Assembly (NCBI GenBank): GCA_002699585.1
Contig: PABP01000021.1
Coordinates: 62,001-126,000 of the forward strand
DNA from: Anaerolineaceae bacterium
GTDB taxonomy: Bacteria; Chloroflexota; Anaerolineae; Aggregatilineales; Phototrophicaceae
Length of the DNA stretch: 64,000 nt
Direction of reading: 5' to 3'
The notes beneath the pieces were generated by a model. The model did not search any database and was not told where the DNA came from. It saw nothing but the letters and a program-made list of their open reading frames with translations. Positions 1-8,337 of the stretch are shown here, one piece after another. The translations under genes were made by a program, and so were the position numbers. The first letter of the stretch is position 1. The number at the start of each line of letters is the position of its first letter.

Positions 1-1458
1 CAAGTGTTCATGGGAGGCCCAGGTAATCAGGCGATCCGGCGCGCCCTTGGTAATCGAAATGAAATTCATTTTATCAAAGAGCGTATCTTCGCCAACGACC
101 TCATGGACTGTGGTCATGGCCTTGCGTTCACTGCTAAAGGGCAGTTCAGCCACGCGTGGGAGATGCTCTTCCAGATTTTCGCGCGTCCAGCCGACTTTGC
201 GGGCTGCGACTAGCAGCGCGCCTTCAGTGGTGTCGCCGACGACGTTCACGCTGCCGCTATCTGCGTGCTCCAGGTAGGCATTAGTAGAGAGTGCCATTGC
301 CTTCAAGAAGCGCCCAACAGCCGGGTCTTGCGTGGGGTCGAGTGGGTCGCCATCTTCTTCGACAAAGTCGCCTTCAGGCGTATAGCCGATACCACTGACA
401 TTGACATCATCACGACCGGGCAGTGCCAGGAATGTGGCTGTCATTTCATTTTTGGTGAGTGTACCTGTCTTATCGGAACAGATCACCGTCACGGAACCTA
501 GTGTCTCTACGGCGGGCAAACGACGAATCAGGGCGTTGCGCTTGACCATCCGGCTGGCACCCAGCGACAGGCCAATCGTGACCAGGGCAGGTAGGCCTTC
601 AGGAACAGCAGCCACCGCCAGCGATACCGCGATGAGGAACATCTGGTCCGGGGCGATGCCCTGTACGAATACACCCACGATGAACACAATCGCGACAACG
701 ATGACTGCGCCACCAGCCAGGACCTTGCCAAGCTGATCCAGACGACGCTGCAAGGGCGTTTCGCCCTCTTCCACGCCCATGAGCATACCGGCGATCTTGC
801 CGATTTCCGTGCTCAGGCCGGTTTCGGTCACCAGCAGGATGCCACGCCCATAGGTGACGGATGTTCCCATGAAGGCCATATTGGCGCGATCACCCAGTGG
901 TGGTTCGCCCTCGCTCTTAATGGGGGCAACGAACTTGTCGACTGGAACAGATTCACCCGTGAGGGCTGCTTCTTCAATTCGTAAATTGATGCTGCCAATC
1001 AGACGCCCGTCAGCGGGGACGCGGTCGCCTTCTTCCAGCAGCACGATATCGCCAGGGACGAGTTCCTCAGCGCTGATCTGGCGCACTTCATTGTCGCGGC
1101 GGACACGGACCAGAGGTACTTGCATCGCGCTGAGTGCTGCCAGGGCCTGTTCAGCTTGATACTCCTGGTAAATGCCGAGAGCAGCATTCAGCACCACGAT
1201 TATCAGAATGACAATCACGTCCGTTGTTTCACCCAAAAATGCGGAAATCACCGCGGCAACAATCAGGATGATGACCATGATATCGGTGAATTGGCCGGAA
1301 ATGAGTTTGAACCAATTGATGCCTTCATCACGCGGCAGTTCGTTGGGACCGTGTTTCTCACGACGTTTAGCCGCTTCCGCGCTCGTCAAGCCGGTCTCAC
1401 GGTCGACATCCAGGCGGCTGAGCGCTTCGTTTGCTTCTAAACGATAGTATTGCTCCAT
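1..1458 (-). CDS. P-type cation-transporting ATPase (Ca2+ type), 3' part missing
   Basis: This is the first 486 codons of a P-type ATPase; the frame stays open to the window edge, so the end of the N domain, the hinge and the C-terminal membrane helices lie outside. The visible part has an N-terminal cation-ATPase domain ([13 protein letters not shown]), the first transmembrane pair (about residues 60-100), an actuator domain with TGES, a second helix pair with the ion-site motif PEGLP, and the phosphorylation motif DKTGT, followed by the start of the nucleotide domain. PEGL and the N-terminus resemble SERCA/PMR1-type calcium pumps more than heavy-metal pumps, since no CPC or N-terminal metal-binding domain is present. 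The ATG at 1458 is preceded by AAGGAAG at good spacing. It probably exports Ca2+ or Mn2+ using ATP; the ion is inferred. Confidence 0.93.
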   Translation of the reverse strand, partial: MEQYYRLEANEALSRLDVDRETGLTSAEAAKRREKHGPNELPRDEGINWFKLISGQFTDIMVIILIVAAVISAFLGETTDVIVILIIVVLNAALGIYQEYQAEQALAALSAMQVPLVRVRRDNEVRQISAEELVPGDIVLLEEGDRVPADGRLIGSINLRIEEAALTGESVPVDKFVAPIKSEGEPPLGDRANMAFMGTSVTYGRGILLVTETGLSTEIGKIAGMLMGVEEGETPLQRRLDQLGKVLAGGAVIVVAIVFIVGVFVQGIAPDQMFLIAVSLAVAAVPEGLPALVTIGLSLGASRMVKRNALIRRLPAVETLGSVTVICSDKTGTLTKNEMTATFLALPGRDDVNVSGIGYTPEGDFVEEDGDPLDPTQDPAVGRFLKAMALSTNAYLEHADSGSVNVVGDTTEGALLVAARKVGWTRENLEEHLPRVAELPFSSERKAMTTVHEVVGEDTLFDKMNFISITKGAPDRLITWASHEHL

Positions 1459-1583
1459 ATAGTGCTTCCTTAGTGGTGGTTCATGTTTACACAAACGAGC
1501 CGTTGCGTTGGATGTGACGACCGTAATGGCTCGATAATTCGTCAGATAAGGGATAGAACGTAGGTATTTCGATTATAGTTTAT

Positions 1584-1745
1584 ATGAAAGCTGATTACCT
1601 GCCACCTACTATAGATGCTGATGAGAATTTGAGCCTGATATCTATGCTGGAAGATGGTTTAGGTACGAAACAGCACTATGTTTTCCAAAAAGATACGCCC
1701 GCATACATATTGAATGAACCCCTAATAATTGGGGGTATATGCTGA
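1584..1745 (+). CDS. Possible small protein of 53 residues
   Basis: An uninterrupted ATG-to-TGA frame encodes a 53-residue peptide starting MKADYLPPTIDADENLSLIS and ending in a hydrophobic LIIGGIC tail. The composition is protein-like, with no low complexity. There is no Shine-Dalgarno; a TATAGT hexamer ends only four bases before the ATG, so it would have to be leaderless or is not a gene. It runs divergently from the ATPase and toward the terminator of the next gene. No family is recognised. Confidence 0.22.
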   Translation: MKADYLPPTIDADENLSLISMLEDGLGTKQHYVFQKDTPAYILNEPLIIGGIC

Positions 1746-1770
1746 ATAATGGGATCATCGGGCCGGAAAT

Positions 1771-1800
1771 CAAAAAGACCGCCCAGTAATCGGACGGTCT
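1771..1800 (-). terminator. Rho-independent terminator
   Basis: Read on the minus strand, AGACCGTCC pairs with GGGCGGTCT (one G-U) around a 7-base loop and is followed by TTTTT. It lies 25 bases after the stop codon of the minus-strand secreted-protein gene. Confidence 0.85.
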
Positions 1801-1824
1801 TCTGCTTATTTAGTGAGAAAAGGT

Positions 1825-2547
1825 CTATTCTTCGGGGACGTATAGGCCCAGAGCGTATTCGGCAGACGGGTCACCGAAGCTGAAGGAGAAGAGCGGTTCT
1901 TCCACAGCGATGACGTATAGATCGCCACCGGGGATCACGCCCATCGTGCCGCGTGTGACCAGACCACCGCCGAGAGCAGCCACTGCTGACAGGCGACCGG
2001 CGGTCGCGCTCTCATCAACCAGATTGATGCTTACCTGGGGCGCATAATCTCCCTGACGGGCAAACGATAGCATGAAGTCTTCATCGCCTTCGTAGACGTA
2101 GTAGTGAACGGTTTCGCTGTTAATCGTATCGTTCACGGGTTCACCGAGGGCAATCGGGGTTGGGTTGCGCAGGGTCAGCGTGTACTCACCGGCGCTGTCC
2201 CCATCAGCATCGTCACGGCGGCTGGCGATGATTGAGTAAGTCCCGTCTTCCGGCAGTTGGGTCACGACGGTGGTTTCACCATACCCATCGTAGCGCAGTA
2301 CTTCTTCGCCATCGAGCTGGATGATAATCGCCGGGTTGTCATAGTCCGCTAAAATATCAACCGGGAACAGATCAACAATAATGACCTCGCCGCCAATACC
2401 GACATAGTCGTACGTCACGGCGAAATTATCGTTGGTGATTTCACCTTCGACAGTATCGCCAGGTTTGAGCGCATCTTGGGCACTGGCACTAAATGTGCTT
2501 CCGACTAGAGCAACCAGCATCAACAACAGGACGACAACTTTTTTCAT
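1825..2547 (-). CDS. Secreted protein with two pre-peptidase-C-like beta domains
   Basis: A 240-residue exported protein of unknown role. Residues 1-23 form a classic signal peptide (MKK, hydrophobic core, SASAQ cleavage site). The mature part is acidic and falls into two beta-rich halves: residues about 28-128, with the pattern LPEDGTYSIIAS and EYTLTLRNP typical of pre-peptidase C-terminal (PPC) domains, and about 130-238, beginning LGEPVNDTINSETVHYYVYEG, which repeats the same start. PPC domains are usually extracellular accessory modules; here no catalytic domain is attached. It has its own terminator and is preceded by the terminator of korB, so it is likely a single-gene transcript. The ATG has GAGAGGAAA upstream. 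No sequence-based function can be given. Confidence 0.85.
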   Translation of the reverse strand: MKKVVVLLLMLVALVGSTFSASAQDALKPGDTVEGEITNDNFAVTYDYVGIGGEVIIVDLFPVDILADYDNPAIIIQLDGEEVLRYDGYGETTVVTQLPEDGTYSIIASRRDDADGDSAGEYTLTLRNPTPIALGEPVNDTINSETVHYYVYEGDEDFMLSFARQGDYAPQVSINLVDESATAGRLSAVAALGGGLVTRGTMGVIPGGDLYVIAVEEPLFSFSFGDPSAEYALGLYVPEE

Positions 2548-2651
2548 TGTATTTCCTCTCAGGGAACAACATATATATAAGGTGTGATAGTCACGCTATT
2601 GACTATAGCCTCAGTTTAGCGATTTGATCCCTTAAATCTACAAAAAAGAAA

Positions 2652-2676
2652 TAAAAAAACCTGGCCGGAGCCAGGT
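2652..2676 (-). terminator. Rho-independent terminator of korAB
   Basis: On the minus strand ACCTGGC-TCCG-GCCAGGT, a perfect 7-bp stem with a 4-base loop, is followed by seven T residues. It sits 28 bases after the korB stop. Confidence 0.9.
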
Positions 2677-2704
2677 CTTTATCATCATTGATGCTAGCGC
2701 TTAT

Positions 2705-3742
2705 CTACTGGAAGCTAGCCATAACTTCTGCGAGTTGGTCAGCCGACGGGCGGAGGGCCGATGAGGGCAGTGTTGCTAATGCCTCTGAGACTATGTTCTC
2801 GTTCTCTTGGACGGTTGGACGTGGCTCTTCATAGTAGACTAGGCCCGTCAGGAAGAGTTCTTCGCGCTGTGCCTGCTCCAGCACCGAAATGGCCTGCAAG
2901 CGATTACGCGGGTCATGATCGCGGTCCAGCTTCTTCAGGCGGACAACGGTGCCATCATGCATGTCGACTTCGATAATCTCGCCTTCTTCGTAGTCGCCAA
3001 CAGTGATCTCTTCTTTGCCTTCGACATAATCCGGTGCGAGCACCTGAATTTCGTGCAGCGGAATTTCATGCTCTTTACCGTAGGAGTAGCTCTTGGTGGA
3101 CGCATCGTTGTTGTTGAAGGTCACACACGGGCTGATGATGTCGAGGATCGCTGTGCCTTTGTGTGCGATAGCAGCTTGCAACAGCGACTGAACCTGCTTG
3201 GCATCACCACTGAAGCTGCGCGCAACAAAGGTTGCGCCTGCAATGATGGCTTCCAGCGCCAGATCAATCGGGGGCAGGTCGTTGCGGCCATAGTATTTCA
3301 GTTCCTGGCCTTCGTCAGCGGTCGCACTGAACTGACCCTTGGTCAGGCCATAGACACCGTTGTTCTCAATGATGTAAACAAACGGCACATTGCGACGGAT
3401 CACATGCTTGAACTGGCCCATGCCGATGCTACCCGTGTCACCATCACCGCTGACGGCGACGGCTTTCAGTTCACGGTTACCGAGCAGAGCGCCCGTTGCA
3501 ACCGATGGCATACGGCCATGCAGCGCGTTAAAGCCATGTGAACGTCCCAGGAAGTAGGCAGGGGTCTTGCTGGAGCAGCCAATGCCGCTCAACTTAATGA
3601 GCTTGTGTTGCTCAAGGCCGAGATCATAGGCGGTGCTGATGATCTGATTGCTGATCGAATCGTGACCGCAGCCAGGGCACAGTGTACTTTTGCGACCTTT
3701 GTAATCGTTACGGCTTAAGCCAAGTGCGTTTTCTCTCGCCAT
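2705..3742 (-). CDS. korB: 2-oxoacid:ferredoxin oxidoreductase, beta (thiamine diphosphate) subunit
   Basis: The beta subunit of a 2-oxoglutarate/2-oxoacid:ferredoxin oxidoreductase, which oxidatively decarboxylates a 2-oxoacid to its acyl-CoA and reduces ferredoxin. The 345-residue length fits the family. CPGCGH (C22, C25) and C56 in GIGCSSKTP are the usual cluster-ligand region; GDGD at 99-102 with NNGVYGLTKGQ at 127-136 form the thiamine diphosphate/Mg site. It begins 5 bases after korA stops, with AAGGA 8-9 bases before its ATG, so the two are one operon. Homologues include KorB/OorB and 2-oxoacid oxidoreductases of Actinobacteria and Chloroflexota. With aconitase in the same window the simplest role is the 2-oxoglutarate step of the citric acid cycle, but substrate is inferred. 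Confidence 0.93.
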   Translation of the reverse strand: MARENALGLSRNDYKGRKSTLCPGCGHDSISNQIISTAYDLGLEQHKLIKLSGIGCSSKTPAYFLGRSHGFNALHGRMPSVATGALLGNRELKAVAVSGDGDTGSIGMGQFKHVIRRNVPFVYIIENNGVYGLTKGQFSATADEGQELKYYGRNDLPPIDLALEAIIAGATFVARSFSGDAKQVQSLLQAAIAHKGTAILDIISPCVTFNNNDASTKSYSYGKEHEIPLHEIQVLAPDYVEGKEEITVGDYEEGEIIEVDMHDGTVVRLKKLDRDHDPRNRLQAISVLEQAQREELFLTGLVYYEEPRPTVQENENIVSEALATLPSSALRPSADQLAEVMASFQ

Positions 3743-3747
3743 GATTA

Positions 3748-5589
3748 TTATCCTTCGTGTTCAAGTATGCTGTTGACAATCCAGCGTGCGGCCATCGGCA
3801 GGCCATCACCCAACGCGAGCGACTTGACATTCGCCATGTGCTCAGCGTATTCGATACGCATGATCTGGTTCAGTTGACCATCGAAGTTGTTTTCGATCAC
3901 GTAAATGCGATCATGCTTTTTCACGAATTCCAGTACGCTTTCAGCAAGCGGTAAAGAGCGGACGCGCAGGTAGTTGGTTTCAACACCTTCGCTGGTCAGC
4001 CAATCACGGGCTTCGATAATTGCGGGTTCGTTAGTACCGAACGAGATGAGGCCTATTGATTTGCTGCTGTCGTAATCTTCAATGGGCTGCGGTAGCAGTT
4101 TGCGGCCCGTTTCTTCTTTGCGCTTGATGCGCGCCATGTTATCTAGCCATGTGTCGCTATCTTCGCTATAGACGGCCATCTCATCATGGCCTGTACCACG
4201 GGTGAAGTAAGCAGCCATGGGATGATCGGTGCCGGGGATCGTACGATAGCCAATCCCATCGCCATCGACATCCATGTAACGGCCCCACTTGCCATGATCG
4301 GCAATGAACTGCTGCAATTCTTCTGCATTCAGGACCTTGCCGCGTTTGATGGGTTCATCAGGATATTCGAACGGATCAGCCATCCAGTTGTTCATACCCA
4401 GGTCGAGGTCGCTGATGACGAAGATCGGTGCTTGTAGCTCTTCAGCCAGATCATGGGCGCGCCAGCCAAATTCGAATGCTTCTTCCGGGGATGCTGGTAG
4501 TAAGCAGAATTGGCGGCTGTCACCGTGGCCGAGGTAATGTGTAAAGAGAATGTCGCCCTGGCTGGTACGGGTGGGTAGGCCAGTGCTGGGGCCCATGCGT
4601 GTGATGTCCCAGAAGACACATGGGATTTCCGCGAAGTATGCCAGGCCAGCAAATTCAGCCATCAGGCTGATGCCAGGACCACTAGTCGCGGTCAGTGAAC
4701 GAGCGCCGGCGAAACCAGCACCGATAATCATACCGGCGGCGGCCAGCTCGTCTTCAGCCTGGACAACAGCGATGGTGGATTTGCCTGTTTCCGGGTCTTT
4801 GCGCAGATGCTTATAAGAGATGATGCCATCCACCAGGCTGGTCGATGGTGTGATCGGATACCAGGCGACAACGTGAACGCCGCCGAAGACTGCACCGAGC
4901 GCACCAGCTTCGTTACCCGTAATCAGGATTTTGCCCTTGGTCAGGTCCATCTTCTCAAAACGGAAGGGGTCGGACTTTTCGATGTTGTCTTTGAAGTAGT
5001 CATATGCCAGTTGGATGACCGCGAAGTTCATCGCTGCGGGCTTTTGCTTGCCACCGAAGTTCTTGAGCAAGCTCGCCTCAATCATATCCAGCGGGATGTC
5101 AAATAGCTGGGCGACAGCCCCCACATAGGTCATGTTCTCGACGCGCTTGGCAAACGCGCTGGGGACCTCGGCCTCCTTCATCAGGTCCTTGACCGGGACG
5201 ATATAAACCGTGATGTCATCGCGTTTAGGTGCAATCTTAGCGACATCTTCACGAATGATGCATACACCACCGGAAGGTAGGGCAGCAACATCTTCTGCGA
5301 CGGTCGCGCCATTAAAAGCGACGACAATTTCTGTGGTTGCGCGGCGTGCGGTATAGCCATCTTTACTGGCACGGATGGTATACCAGGTTGGCAAGCCTTT
5401 GATGTTCGACGGGAACAGGTTCTTGCCGTTGACGGGAATGCCCATGTCAAACAGGGTTTGCACAAGCACATTGTTGGATGTCTGGCTACCGGAGCCATTG
5501 GGTGTGGCTACGGAAAATGCGAAGTCGTTAACGACAGGTTCATTGCTGACAGATGATTGTTCACTCGTAGGAGCTTGGAAAGCACACAT
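3748..5589 (-). CDS. korA: 2-oxoacid:ferredoxin oxidoreductase, fused gamma-alpha subunit
   Basis: A 613-residue partner of korB. An N-terminal gamma domain (about 20-190, starting near VNDFAFSVATPNGSGSQTSN) is fused to the alpha pyrimidine-binding domain (from about 222, GNEAGALGAVFGGVHVVAWY then PITPST) and a C-terminal transketolase-like domain (from about 505). The fusion of gamma and alpha is usual for this oxidoreductase type. No ferredoxin domain is present, so electrons leave to a separate ferredoxin. The ATG at 5589 lacks a Shine-Dalgarno at normal spacing; a strong AAAGGAG lies 30 bases upstream, separated by a hairpin (see the regulatory entry). A GntR/FCD regulator gene lies directly upstream in the same direction and may control the operon. 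Confidence 0.93.
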   Translation of the reverse strand: MCAFQAPTSEQSSVSNEPVVNDFAFSVATPNGSGSQTSNNVLVQTLFDMGIPVNGKNLFPSNIKGLPTWYTIRASKDGYTARRATTEIVVAFNGATVAEDVAALPSGGVCIIREDVAKIAPKRDDITVYIVPVKDLMKEAEVPSAFAKRVENMTYVGAVAQLFDIPLDMIEASLLKNFGGKQKPAAMNFAVIQLAYDYFKDNIEKSDPFRFEKMDLTKGKILITGNEAGALGAVFGGVHVVAWYPITPSTSLVDGIISYKHLRKDPETGKSTIAVVQAEDELAAAGMIIGAGFAGARSLTATSGPGISLMAEFAGLAYFAEIPCVFWDITRMGPSTGLPTRTSQGDILFTHYLGHGDSRQFCLLPASPEEAFEFGWRAHDLAEELQAPIFVISDLDLGMNNWMADPFEYPDEPIKRGKVLNAEELQQFIADHGKWGRYMDVDGDGIGYRTIPGTDHPMAAYFTRGTGHDEMAVYSEDSDTWLDNMARIKRKEETGRKLLPQPIEDYDSSKSIGLISFGTNEPAIIEARDWLTSEGVETNYLRVRSLPLAESVLEFVKKHDRIYVIENNFDGQLNQIMRIEYAEHMANVKSLALGDGLPMAARWIVNSILEHEG

Positions 5590-5626
5590 AGTTATGGTGA
5601 CGCTGTGAGCCGCGTCACGCTCCTTT
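5590..5626 (-). promoter_or_regulatory. Hairpin between Shine-Dalgarno and korA start
   Basis: On the mRNA, AAAGGAG (5626-5620) is followed by one base, then GTGACGC (5618-5612), an 8-base loop, GCGTCAC (5603-5597), then CATAACT and the ATG. The linear distance from GGAG to ATG is 30 bases; with the 7-bp hairpin folded it is 8. No start codon lies at normal spacing after the unfolded Shine-Dalgarno. Confidence 0.5.
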
Positions 5627-5663
5627 CTACTGATGACTTATCAGACATAGGCAGTTCAGATAC

Positions 5664-5680
5664 TAACTCATTAGAAGTTA
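5664..5680. promoter_or_regulatory. Candidate regulator operator upstream of korA
   Basis: Inverted repeat TAACT-N7-AGTTA in the 116-base gap between the GntR-type regulator gene and korA. FadR/GntR-family proteins bind short palindromes of about this size. That this regulator binds here is inference from position. Confidence 0.3.
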
Positions 5681-5705
5681 CATAAACGGAAAACTTGGAA
5701 AAAGT

Positions 5706-6404
5706 CTATTTCGTCGCACTCTCCTTATTAATTATGGGATGCTGGTAGCGGCGTAGTTGCGTATGCTTTATGAAGAATTCTAGGGCAGCGTCAAAGTCGC
5801 CAGCGACTATTGCATTGAGAATTTGCTCGTGATGCTGCCATACTTCTTGAAGATAGCTATATTCTGCATACTGATTCGATGCAACGACATCGTAGACGTC
5901 CCAGTATGCTTCTAGTATGCCAATGACAAAGGGATTATCCAGATTCTTGAACACCGTCAGATGGAACTTGCGGTGCTCCGCAAAAGGAATGTGGATCGGA
6001 TGCGAGTTCAAAAGCCGTTGCGCATCTTCTATTGTTTCCCGCATGGTACAAATTTCTTTTTCGGTAAGCGTGCTGCATGCCCGATGCCAGAATGTCACTT
6101 CCACGCCAATGCGCAGGTCGTTGAATTGTTCAAAGCTCTCTGCATTTTGACCAAGGGCATAGAGGGCGGCTAAGCGAACGGGCTGTCCGAAGTTAAGGGG
6201 CTTGAGTTGCGTGCCTGTCCGTGACCGAACATCGACGATACCCAGAGCGCGGGCGACCTCTAGTTGCTCACGAATTTTACTGGTGCTGATACCCAGATAT
6301 TTTCGACTGCCCAACTCTTTGATTGTGGGCAACGTTTCGCCCGCTTCGTATCCAGCAGCCAGGATATGATTGAGCAGTTCAGAACCAAGGTCTATTTGTA
6401 CCAT
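5706..6404 (-). CDS. GntR-family (FadR/FCD-type) transcriptional regulator
   Basis: A 232-residue DNA-binding regulator. Residues 1-70 are a winged helix of GntR type (AGETLPTIKELGSRKYLGIS, then TGTQLKPL in the wing). Residues about 85-215 are an FCD helical ligand domain: RIGVEVTFWHRA, EHRKFHLTVF and HHEQILNAIVAGDFDAAL supply the His/acidic positions that hold a metal and an organic acid in this family. FCD regulators usually sense carboxylates. It lies just upstream of korA on the same strand, so control of the 2-oxoacid oxidoreductase is a fair guess. The start codon has no clear Shine-Dalgarno; the bases just upstream are a palindrome instead. Confidence 0.88.
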   Translation of the reverse strand: MVQIDLGSELLNHILAAGYEAGETLPTIKELGSRKYLGISTSKIREQLEVARALGIVDVRSRTGTQLKPLNFGQPVRLAALYALGQNAESFEQFNDLRIGVEVTFWHRACSTLTEKEICTMRETIEDAQRLLNSHPIHIPFAEHRKFHLTVFKNLDNPFVIGILEAYWDVYDVVASNQYAEYSYLQEVWQHHEQILNAIVAGDFDAALEFFIKHTQLRRYQHPIINKESATK

Positions 6405-6408
6405 TAAT

Positions 6409-6420
6409 CAGATAAATCTG
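6409..6420. promoter_or_regulatory. Palindrome at the regulator's own start
   Basis: CAGAT-AA-ATCTG, a perfect 5-bp inverted repeat with a 2-base centre, lies 5 bases upstream of the GntR-type gene start codon. Its place suggests autoregulation; this is inference. Confidence 0.3.
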
Positions 6421-6516
6421 TTTTATGTCATTAGTTGCAACAGTATATCATCAAACCCGCCAACCATCTATGTACATTTATGTGAAAACTGCATAAATCC
6501 AGGCTGAAAACGGATC

Positions 6517-6554
6517 TAAAAAGCAAAAGAGGGGATGGCTTTAACCATCCCCTC
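6517..6554 (-). terminator. Rho-independent terminator
   Basis: On the minus strand GAGGGGATGG pairs perfectly with CCATCCCCTC around a 6-base loop, followed by TTTTGCTTTTT. It ends the transcript of the secreted Thr/Pro-rich protein gene. Confidence 0.92.
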
Positions 6555-6586
6555 ATGTGTCTAGCTATGACCAATAAGATACAAGA

Positions 6587-8107
6587 CTAGTTGATGCGCG
6601 TCGCTGTTCCAGTCAGTACCCACTGGACGTAGGTGCCTTCGCCACCGACTGCTGTAATCGTGATGCTGCCATTGTTGGAATCAAAGGTCACTTCACGGTC
6701 CACAATCGTCTGGCCACAACTATAGGTCTGGCCGCCAGTAAAGAACTCGATTTGATCAGTATTTTCGCCGAAGCAACTGGCTGAGATGACCAGCCGTGCA
6801 CGTCCACCAGAGAAGGCAACGTTCGGGTTCATACGACGAACATCATAGACGACACGATCTTCGGTATCGCCCCCCGGGTAAGACACAAACTCAAGGATCG
6901 ATGCAGTCGTGTCCAGGTCGATGTTGAACGCATAACTACGCTGATCTTCTGGCGCAATCTGGGCTGCCGGTGGTGTCGTCGGTGTATACGATGGCGTGTA
7001 TGTTGCCGTTGCTGTGTAGGTCGGCGTATACGACGGTGTGTAGGTCGCTGTTGGCTGTTGTACCGTTGCCGTTGCTGTATAGGTTGGCGTATATGACGGC
7101 GTATAAGTTGCCGTTGCATTCACCTGCTGCTGCGTGGTCGACGTAGAAGTCGGTGTTCTTGTCGGTGTCGGAGTTCTTGTCGATGTTGGATTGGTCTGCT
7201 GTTGTTGCTGTCCAGTTGTTGGCGTGGTCGAGGGTGTCGAAGTCGATGTAGGTGTTGTCCCTGGCACAAGTGTTGAAGTGGATGTCGCTGTAGAATCTGA
7301 TTCGGATGTGGCTGTTTCGGTCGCATCACTCGAATCCGATGGTGTGCCTGCATCTTCTGTAGCATCTGATGCTTCGGTTGCGTCCGAGGAATCCACACTA
7401 GCACCACTCCCCAGGCTTAAAGAGACGTCACCATCCAGACCATTCGCAGATGTGACAATAATTTTGTACGTGCTGCTTGTCGCTGGGATAGTAACAAACG
7501 CTGGCATAGCATCGTTACCGGCGACAACTGCCAGTGTGGTGCCTGCGTCTTGTAACAATGCTGAAAAAGCGAAGCCCGCTGTGCTTGTGCTCACAGTTGC
7601 CACCTGGGTTGCATCCGGGTTGCCAGTCACGTTAAAAACTGTGTTGCCAGTGGCGACAACCGGACTATCAGCAGGGTTATCTGGATCGACTGTTGATTCT
7701 GACGAAACTGGACTGCCATCCAACCGAATTGCGTAATCGCCGACGACGCCATTCGCGGGTGTCACAATAACTGTGTAAAGTCCATCGCTGGGTAGTTGAA
7801 CGCTCAACCGCGCTGTGGAGCTGCCTGCACTGAAGGGATCATTGGTGCTGGTTGCGATGGCCTGCTGGCTCATATCATTAAGAACGATAGTCGGCTGCAT
7901 GCCGGGTGTCAGTCCCAGAACGAGGACGGAGACCAGATCATTTGCTTGGCCCTGGAATGTGTAGAATGCGAGGGGTGCCGTAGCGGAGAATGTTCCCGTG
8001 GCACCGCTGCCGTAAACAAGCACGGATTGCGCTGATGCGGGCATCAACACAGCGAACATGGCAACGATAACAGAAATAAGTACGAATACCTTTCCTCGTC
8101 GAATCAT
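6587..8107 (-). CDS. Secreted protein with beta domains and Thr/Pro-rich stalk
   Basis: A 506-residue exported protein. The start is placed at the ATG at 8107, which has GGGGGG 5 bases upstream and begins a clear signal peptide (MIRRGKVFVLISVIVAMF, cleaved after SASAQ-like PASAQ); a longer frame upstream has no ribosome site. After the signal come two PPC-like beta repeats (about 28-230, each with DGLYTVIVTPANG or STYKIIVTSANG near its end), an acidic Ser/Thr/Asp stretch, a Thr/Pro/Gln low-complexity stalk with YTPSYTPTYTATAT units (about 285-395), and a C-terminal domain of about 100 residues with two Cys. The plan is that of a cell-surface protein held away from the wall by a stalk. Its function is unknown. 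Confidence 0.83.
   Translation of the reverse strand: MIRRGKVFVLISVIVAMFAVLMPASAQSVLVYGSGATGTFSATAPLAFYTFQGQANDLVSVLVLGLTPGMQPTIVLNDMSQQAIATSTNDPFSAGSSTARLSVQLPSDGLYTVIVTPANGVVGDYAIRLDGSPVSSESTVDPDNPADSPVVATGNTVFNVTGNPDATQVATVSTSTAGFAFSALLQDAGTTLAVVAGNDAMPAFVTIPATSSTYKIIVTSANGLDGDVSLSLGSGASVDSSDATEASDATEDAGTPSDSSDATETATSESDSTATSTSTLVPGTTPTSTSTPSTTPTTGQQQQQTNPTSTRTPTPTRTPTSTSTTQQQVNATATYTPSYTPTYTATATVQQPTATYTPSYTPTYTATATYTPSYTPTTPPAAQIAPEDQRSYAFNIDLDTTASILEFVSYPGGDTEDRVVYDVRRMNPNVAFSGGRARLVISASCFGENTDQIEFFTGGQTYSCGQTIVDREVTFDSNNGSITITAVGGEGTYVQWVLTGTATRIN
6970..7115. repeat. In-gene repeats coding YTPSYTPTYTATAT
   Basis: Three imperfect copies of a roughly 40-base unit (core GGCGTATAYGAYGG on the plus strand) lie inside the stalk of the secreted protein. 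All keep frame. Such tracts can change copy number and so stalk length. Confidence 0.7.
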
Positions 8108-8337
8108 AAGACCCCCCTGTTTAGTTGTCGAGAATATAGAAATGAAAATGCCAACTTGTAATGTTGTGCGATACTTCCAGTGTAACCGGAAATGACTTAA
8201 TCTCAATCAAATTTGATAGGTTTTTTTCATTTCACCTTCTGAATCACTGTCTGAACACGCCCGATGGCTAGTCAAGGCCACCTCACTATGGCAAAATAGC
8301 GCCAGATTAGTGAACGCTTTCCAGGGGATAACGACGG

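Larger units (their letters stand above)
1459..1824. other. Intergenic region upstream of the P-type ATPase
   Basis: A 366-base stretch with no long gene. It holds the ATPase Shine-Dalgarno (just after 1458), a possible 53-codon ORF on the plus strand (1584-1745), a GC-armed inverted repeat at 1718-1736 (ACCCC..GGGGT) and the terminator of the minus-strand gene at 1771-1800. A TATAAT-like hexamer on the minus strand at 1572-1577 may be the ATPase -10 element, but no good -35 was seen. Confidence 0.6.

Noticed and set aside
528-731. Short minus-strand frame within the first kilobase
   Set aside because: It is in another frame of the P-type ATPase, which runs unbroken from 1458 to the window edge.
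2915-3541. 208-codon open frame on the plus strand
   Set aside because: It is antisense to korB and follows its codon pattern; no domain seen.
6970-7270. CRISPR-like array
   Set aside because: The repeats are imperfect, adjacent and in frame with a Thr/Pro stalk; there are no unique spacers.
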